NCBI RefSeq assembly: GCF_001045465.1 | Contig: NZ_LFND01000003.1 | Coordinates: 1-64,000, forward strand | Reading direction: 5' to 3' | Length of the DNA: 64,000 bases | Source of the DNA: Chryseobacterium angstadtii | Lineage (GTDB): Bacteria; Bacteroidota; Bacteroidia; Flavobacteriales; Weeksellaceae | Shown: one piece after another, positions 60,623-64,000 of the stretch | Layout: each line of letters begins with the position of its first letter | How positions within the stretch are numbered: position 1 is the first letter of the stretch | Notes under the pieces: generated by a model | What the model was told of the DNA's origin: nothing | The model's input: the letters and a program-made list of their open reading frames with translations, nothing else | Database searches by the model: none | Program-made: the position numbers and the translations under genes

Positions 60623-61936
60623 TTAGTATCTGTAGTATTCAGGCTTGAATGGCCCTTTTACTTCTACACCGATATATTCAGCCTGTTCCGGAGAAAGAGT
60701 TTCCAGTTCAACGCTTAATTTTTTAAGGTGTAAAGCCGCTACTTTTTCATCTAAGTGCTTAGGAAGCATGTAAACTTCGTTTTTGTAAGCTGCAGAGTTG
60801 TTCCAAAGCTCGATCTGTGCCAGAGTCTGGTTAGAGAAAGAGTTAGACATTACGAAACTTGGGTGTCCTGTTGCACATCCTAAGTTTACCAGTCTTCCTT
60901 CTGCCAGGATGATTACTTCTTTACCTTCGATGGTATAGATATCTACCTGAGGCTTCACTTCAGATTTTGTCTGACCGTAGTTTTTGTTTAACCAAGCCAT
61001 ATCGATTTCGTTATCGAAGTGCCCGATGTTACAAACGATCGCTTTATCTTTCATTTTAAGGAAATGCTCTCCTCTTACAATGTTGAAGTTACCTGTAGTA
61101 GTGATTACGATATCTGCGTTGTCTACAACAGTATCTAATCTTTTCACTTCGTAACCGTCCATTGCAGCCTGAAGTGCACAGATTGGGTCGATTTCAGTAA
61201 CGGTAACGATAGAACCGGCACCTCTGAAAGAGGCAGCAGTACCTTTACCTACATCTCCGTATCCGCAAACTACCACTCTTTTTCCTGCAAGCATAACGTC
61301 TGTAGCTCTTCTTACAGCATCCACTGCAGATTCTTTACATCCGTATTTGTTGTCGAATTTAGATTTAGTTACCGAATCATTTACGTTGATGGCAGGCATT
61401 ACTAAAGTTCCGTTCTTCATTCTTTCGTACAGTCTGTGTACTCCTGTAGTGGTTTCTTCAGAAAGTCCTTTGATATCTTTTGTAAATTCAGGGTATTTAT
61501 CGAAAACCATATTCGTTAAATCTCCACCATCATCCAAAATCATATTTAATGGCTTTCTGTCTTCTCCGAAGAATAAAGTCTGCTCAATACACCAGTCGAA
61601 TTCCTCCTCGTTAAGACCTTTCCATGCATAAACCGGAATTCCTGCAGCAGCAATAGCAGCAGCAGCATGATCCTGTGTAGAGAAAATATTACAAGAAGAC
61701 CATGTAACTTCAGCTCCTAAAGCTACCAATGTCTCAATAAGCACAGCAGTTTGGATGGTCATGTGAAGACATCCTGCGATTCTTGCCCCTTTTAAAGGTT
61801 GAGACGGCCCGTATTCTTCACGGATAGACATCAAACCTGGCATTTCTGCTTCTGCAAGGGTAATTTCTTTTCTTCCCCATTCTGCTAGGGATATGTCCTT
61901 TACTTTATAAGGAACGTATTGTGTTGTAGTACTCAT
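60623..61936 (-). CDS. ahcY: Adenosylhomocysteinase
   Basis: This NAD-dependent enzyme splits S-adenosylhomocysteine into adenosine and homocysteine, clearing the inhibitor left by methyltransferases. The 437-residue product has [16 protein letters not shown] at the start, [26 protein letters not shown], the Rossmann motif [21 protein letters not shown], the [15 protein letters not shown] segment and the conserved C terminus KPEYYRY. All catalytic regions are intact. A -7-like TAATTTTG (minus strand, 61975-61982) lies 39 bases upstream. No SAH riboswitch was recognised. Confidence 0.97.
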   Translation of the reverse strand: MSTTTQYVPYKVKDISLAEWGRKEITLAEAEMPGLMSIREEYGPSQPLKGARIAGCLHMTIQTAVLIETLVALGAEVTWSSCNIFSTQDHAAAAIAAAGIPVYAWKGLNEEEFDWCIEQTLFFGEDRKPLNMILDDGGDLTNMVFDKYPEFTKDIKGLSEETTTGVHRLYERMKNGTLVMPAINVNDSVTKSKFDNKYGCKESAVDAVRRATDVMLAGKRVVVCGYGDVGKGTAASFRGAGSIVTVTEIDPICALQAAMDGYEVKRLDTVVDNADIVITTTGNFNIVRGEHFLKMKDKAIVCNIGHFDNEIDMAWLNKNYGQTKSEVKPQVDIYTIEGKEVIILAEGRLVNLGCATGHPSFVMSNSFSNQTLAQIELWNNSAAYKNEVYMLPKHLDEKVAALHLKKLSVELETLSPEQAEYIGVEVKGPFKPEYYRY

Positions 61937-62051
61937 ATGTAATGAATAAATTTAAATTCAGTTGATAACGAAATGCAAAATTACAATTAATAATTTAGAT
62001 AAAAAAACACGGGATGAAGTTCGGATTCATGAGATTATACATGAATTAAAA

Positions 62052-62083
62052 TTATTTAGTCTTAATCTAAATAACTAATTTTG
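62052..62083 (+). promoter_or_regulatory. Palindromic operator overlapping the promoter of the HugZ-like gene
   Basis: TTATTTAG (62052-62059), seven bases (TCTTAAT), CTAAATAA (62067-62074) is a perfect 8-7-8 dyad. It abuts the -7 box TAATTTTG (62076-62083) and covers the -33 area, so a bound dimer would block transcription. The TTTAG..N..CTAAA form and the heme/iron-type gene suggest an iron-responsive repressor of Fur or DtxR type (inference). Confidence 0.65.
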
Positions 62084-62104
62084 TTGGGATAAAAATTTTA
62101 TACT

Positions 62105-62635
62105 ATGAATCAAAACCATACTCAGGAAGAAGCGAACAGAAAAGCAAGACCGGTTGCTCCAAAAGTAAAAGAACTGATAGGACGTACCCAAAGTGTTATT
62201 CTGGCTACAACAGATGCAGAAGGAGTTCCGAATTCAAGCTATGCCCCTTTTGTACAGATAAATAACACATTATATATTCTGGTCTCTTTTATGGCAAAAC
62301 ATACAAAAAATCTTGCCGACGGAAGAAAAGCTTCAGTACTATTTATTGAGGATGAATCAGCTACCAAACAAATATATGCCCGTGAACGTTTAACCATCGA
62401 GGCAGCTCCTTCCCAGATTGAAAGAGATTCTGAAACCTGGAATGCCGTAATTACCCAATTGAAAGATACCCACGGAAAAGTGGTGGATGTTATCTCAGAA
62501 ATGCAGGACTTCATCCTTATCGCTTTGCAGCCTGTAAAAGGTTCTTATGTAAACGGCTTCGGAAGTGCATATTTTGTAGACCAAAATCTTGAAATTCTTG
62601 AGCATAGAAATGATGTAAATCATCAGTCTAAATAA
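62105..62635 (+). CDS. HugZ/HutZ-like heme-utilisation protein (PNPOx-fold)
   Basis: The 176-residue product has a split-barrel flavin-reductase-like fold: VKELIGRTQSVILATTDAEGVPNSSYAPFVQINNTLYILVS, then SVLFIEDES near the middle, and the C-terminal LQPVKGSYVNGFGSAYFVD typical of HugZ/HutZ proteins. Those bind or degrade heme to release iron; plain pyridoxamine-phosphate oxidase relatives are the alternative. The promoter dyad supports metal-responsive control. A strong terminator follows. Confidence 0.85.
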   Translation: MNQNHTQEEANRKARPVAPKVKELIGRTQSVILATTDAEGVPNSSYAPFVQINNTLYILVSFMAKHTKNLADGRKASVLFIEDESATKQIYARERLTIEAAPSQIERDSETWNAVITQLKDTHGKVVDVISEMQDFILIALQPVKGSYVNGFGSAYFVDQNLEILEHRNDVNHQSK

Positions 62636-62653
62636 TATATAGAAGCGGGATAT

Positions 62654-62697
62654 TACCCTTGTCAAGGTTTCAAACCTTGACAAGGGTATTTTTTTTT
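62654..62697 (+). terminator. Intrinsic terminator, near-perfect palindrome
   Basis: TACCCTTGTCAAGGTTT (62654-62670), C, AAACCTTGACAAGGGTA (62672-62688), then nine T residues. The 17-base arms are perfect. Confidence 0.92.
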
Positions 62698-62761
62698 GAG
62701 GACAAAAATTAATACAAGTGTCCTGCAATTTTGCAGCAATTCTATTTTCAGTTTCAATAGC

Positions 62762-62817
62762 TTCCATCTTCCCGCTTCCTTCTCCCTTCTTCTTTCATCT
62801 TCCACATCTTTTCACTA
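62762..62817 (+). repeat. Heptad array upstream of the phosphopantetheinyl transferase gene
   Basis: TTCCATC TTCCCGC TTCCTTC TCCCTTC TTCTTTC ATCTTCC ACATCTT TTCACTA: eight pyrimidine-rich heptads in one register, ending 21 bases before the ATG. Confidence 0.75.
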
Positions 62818-62838
62818 CTTTTATCCAATAAAAAAAGA

Positions 62839-63453
62839 ATGCCCCTTTACCGAGATTTTTCAGATGACAATGCTACAATCCTTGTATGGAAATATGAAGA
62901 AAGCGAAGAACTTGATATCCATGAACTACTGGAACCTGAAAATGCCGAAAAGGTAAAAGACTATCATCCTAAAAAGCTTCTGGAAGTGCTGATGGTACGT
63001 AAGCTTCTGAAAGGCTTAAAACCTCATTCCAAAATTCTATACAAAGAAAGAGAGCCTTTTCTGGCTCCTAAAGATGCTGAAATTTCCATCACCCATTCTT
63101 TTCCTTTTGCTGCTATTGCTGTTTCTAAAAATAAAATCGGGATTGATATTGAAAAATTCAACCCAAAGATTTTAAGAGTGATTGATAAATTCACCTACGA
63201 AAATGAAAGAGGGTTTATTCCTAAAGATAACGAAGCTGCTTTCTATACAATTATATGGAGTGTGAAAGAAAGCATGTATAAAATTCACCATTCCAAATAC
63301 TGGTCATTGAAGAAAAATTATGAAGTGAAGCCATTCGAGCTGAAACATCTTCATAAAATAAGCTGCAGAGTGTATGACGAGCAGTTCTCTGATGAATTTA
63401 AAGCAAGGGTAGAATTTTTTGATGATTACTGCTTTACGATTGTGGAAGAGTAG
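62839..63453 (+). CDS. 4'-phosphopantetheinyl transferase superfamily protein
   Basis: The enzyme transfers phosphopantetheine from CoA to a serine of acyl- or peptidyl-carrier proteins. The 204-residue product has SITHSFPFAAIAVSK, the Mg-binding IGIDIEKF motif, and WSVKESMYKIHHSKY, the WxxKEA-type motif of Sfp-class enzymes. Length is between AcpS (short) and Sfp (about 225). It may serve the fatty-acid carrier or other carrier proteins; no NRPS/PKS genes are in the window. Confidence 0.9.
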   Translation: MPLYRDFSDDNATILVWKYEESEELDIHELLEPENAEKVKDYHPKKLLEVLMVRKLLKGLKPHSKILYKEREPFLAPKDAEISITHSFPFAAIAVSKNKIGIDIEKFNPKILRVIDKFTYENERGFIPKDNEAAFYTIIWSVKESMYKIHHSKYWSLKKNYEVKPFELKHLHKISCRVYDEQFSDEFKARVEFFDDYCFTIVEE

Positions 63454-63454
63454 A

Positions 63455-64000
63455 CTATTTATGTTTTAATAGTTGTCGAATTGAAACCAGATGCCCAAAA
63501 AGAACAACAGGAACAATAAATGTAGGAAGCCAGCTGAACGGAAAGTATAGTAAGGCAATATTAGGCTGGTCAAATGCCATTTTTTGAACTGGCGATGGAG
63601 CTGAAAGAAAAGCAATTGTTACGATGTTTAACAGCAATCCAAGACCTATGATATTCCAACATAAAATGAGGTTTCTACTTATTTTTGATCTCTTGATGCC
63701 ATGATAAGCAATAAAGGGAGCAGAAATCCCCATTAGAATATCGAAATTTATTCCTTTAAATGTCATTAGCTCCGGTACCATTTTGTATAGAAAAAGTTTG
63801 TGCAGGGTTATTTCAACAAAGATCCTTATTATATTAAGATAAGTAATATGTAAAAGTGATAGGTTGTCAATAAAGAGTTTCCCTTTTTCTACATTAAAAA
63901 GAAGTATAATAATAAAGACTGCAGGAAGGATTCCAAAAAGTACGATTTTTGGAGGAAATGAGTTTAAATGGGTGTTGTATACATGATTTAGCGTTAAGGC
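63455..64000 (-). CDS. Polytopic membrane protein, 3' part (5' end outside window)
   Basis: The frame is open on the minus strand from the stop at 63455 to base 64000 with no start before the edge. The ATG at 63781 is internal, because 73 further codons upstream continue a membrane protein (IVLFGILPAVFIIILLFNVEKG at about 63887-63952). About five hydrophobic segments are visible, including CWNIIGLGLLLNIVTIAFL and LTFIVPVVLFGHLVSI near the end. No family recognised. It converges with the transferase gene, with one base between the stops. Confidence 0.7.
   Translation of the reverse strand, partial: ALTLNHVYNTHLNSFPPKIVLFGILPAVFIIILLFNVEKGKLFIDNLSLLHITYLNIIRIFVEITLHKLFLYKMVPELMTFKGINFDILMGISAPFIAYHGIKRSKISRNLILCWNIIGLGLLLNIVTIAFLSAPSPVQKMAFDQPNIALLYFPFSWLPTFIVPVVLFGHLVSIRQLLKHK

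Noticed and set aside
61937..62104. SAH riboswitch before ahcY
   Set aside because: The 60-70 bases upstream of the minus-strand start are AT-rich without the GC-rich stems expected of that riboswitch.

Overview
The window looks like a chromosome segment of a Bacteroidota bacterium, most probably a Chryseobacterium-like member of the Flavobacteriia/Weeksellaceae. The evidence is AT-rich sequence, a type IX secretion (T9SS) C-terminal sorting domain, GLPGLI, GSCFA and DUF6443 families, an obg-adk-hpt cluster, promoters of the Bacteroidota form TTTG-N20-TAnnTTTG, almost no Shine-Dalgarno sites, and precursor peptides like the chryseoviridin graspetides. No rRNA, tRNA, IS element or CRISPR array was seen.

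Layout. 1-9300 is a polymorphic-toxin locus. It holds the 3' end of a T9SS cargo gene, two RHS/YD-repeat genes (the second with RHS core, Hint domain and papain-like toxin tip), two tandem paralogous candidate immunity genes, then a scar with a broken second toxin tip, a CAA microsatellite, a lipoprotein gene coupled to the scar and a remnant of an RHS core. 9301-15307 is mostly housekeeping: GNAT, ung, a lipoprotein, DUF456, mscS, pdxJ and an alpha/beta hydrolase. 15422-18557 is a graspetide (microviridin/chryseoviridin-type) cluster with four tandem precursors and two ATP-grasp ligases. 18858-22837 holds an epimerase/acyl-ligase pair and the mevalonate-pathway gene mvaD. 23162-28531 (minus strand) holds a DUF2461 gene and a TolC-MacA-ABC-permease tripartite efflux operon. 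28759-38795 holds a DEAD helicase, a PiT phosphate uptake pair, a small secreted protein, GLPGLI, polyprenyl synthetase, GSCFA, DUF4269, TatD and a GT-C-like membrane protein. 38850-43911 (minus) holds rhlE-like helicase, two secreted or lipoprotein genes, and obg, adk and hpt. 44294-49588 holds an ABC-F protein, a lipase-like hydrolase, parDE and an S8 peptidase with a small I9-like partner. 49791-64000 holds purA, an EEP-family protein, TauE/DUF1634, DUF1543-purK, an EamA transporter, purE, yiaA, ahcY, a HugZ-like gene behind a palindromic operator, a phosphopantetheinyl transferase and a truncated membrane protein.

The most distinctive system is the graspetide cluster. Each precursor carries a conserved PFFASFLEKQ leader, then three or four T/S-x4-D ring motifs, then a microviridin-type TxKYPSD core. 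A strong hairpin separates the precursor block from the ligases. This architecture matches chryseoviridin, described from Chryseobacterium gregarium, so the class is known, but this four-precursor locus, including one shorter variant, is a distinct instance.

The second unusual layer is intergenic. At least ten gaps carry degenerate tandem arrays with a strict 7-bp (once 8-bp) period. Each array has its own motif and many are arranged as inverted arms. A separate dispersed element of roughly 170-220 bp occurs three times, and several large palindromes sit between genes. I know of no name for the heptad arrays or the dispersed element.
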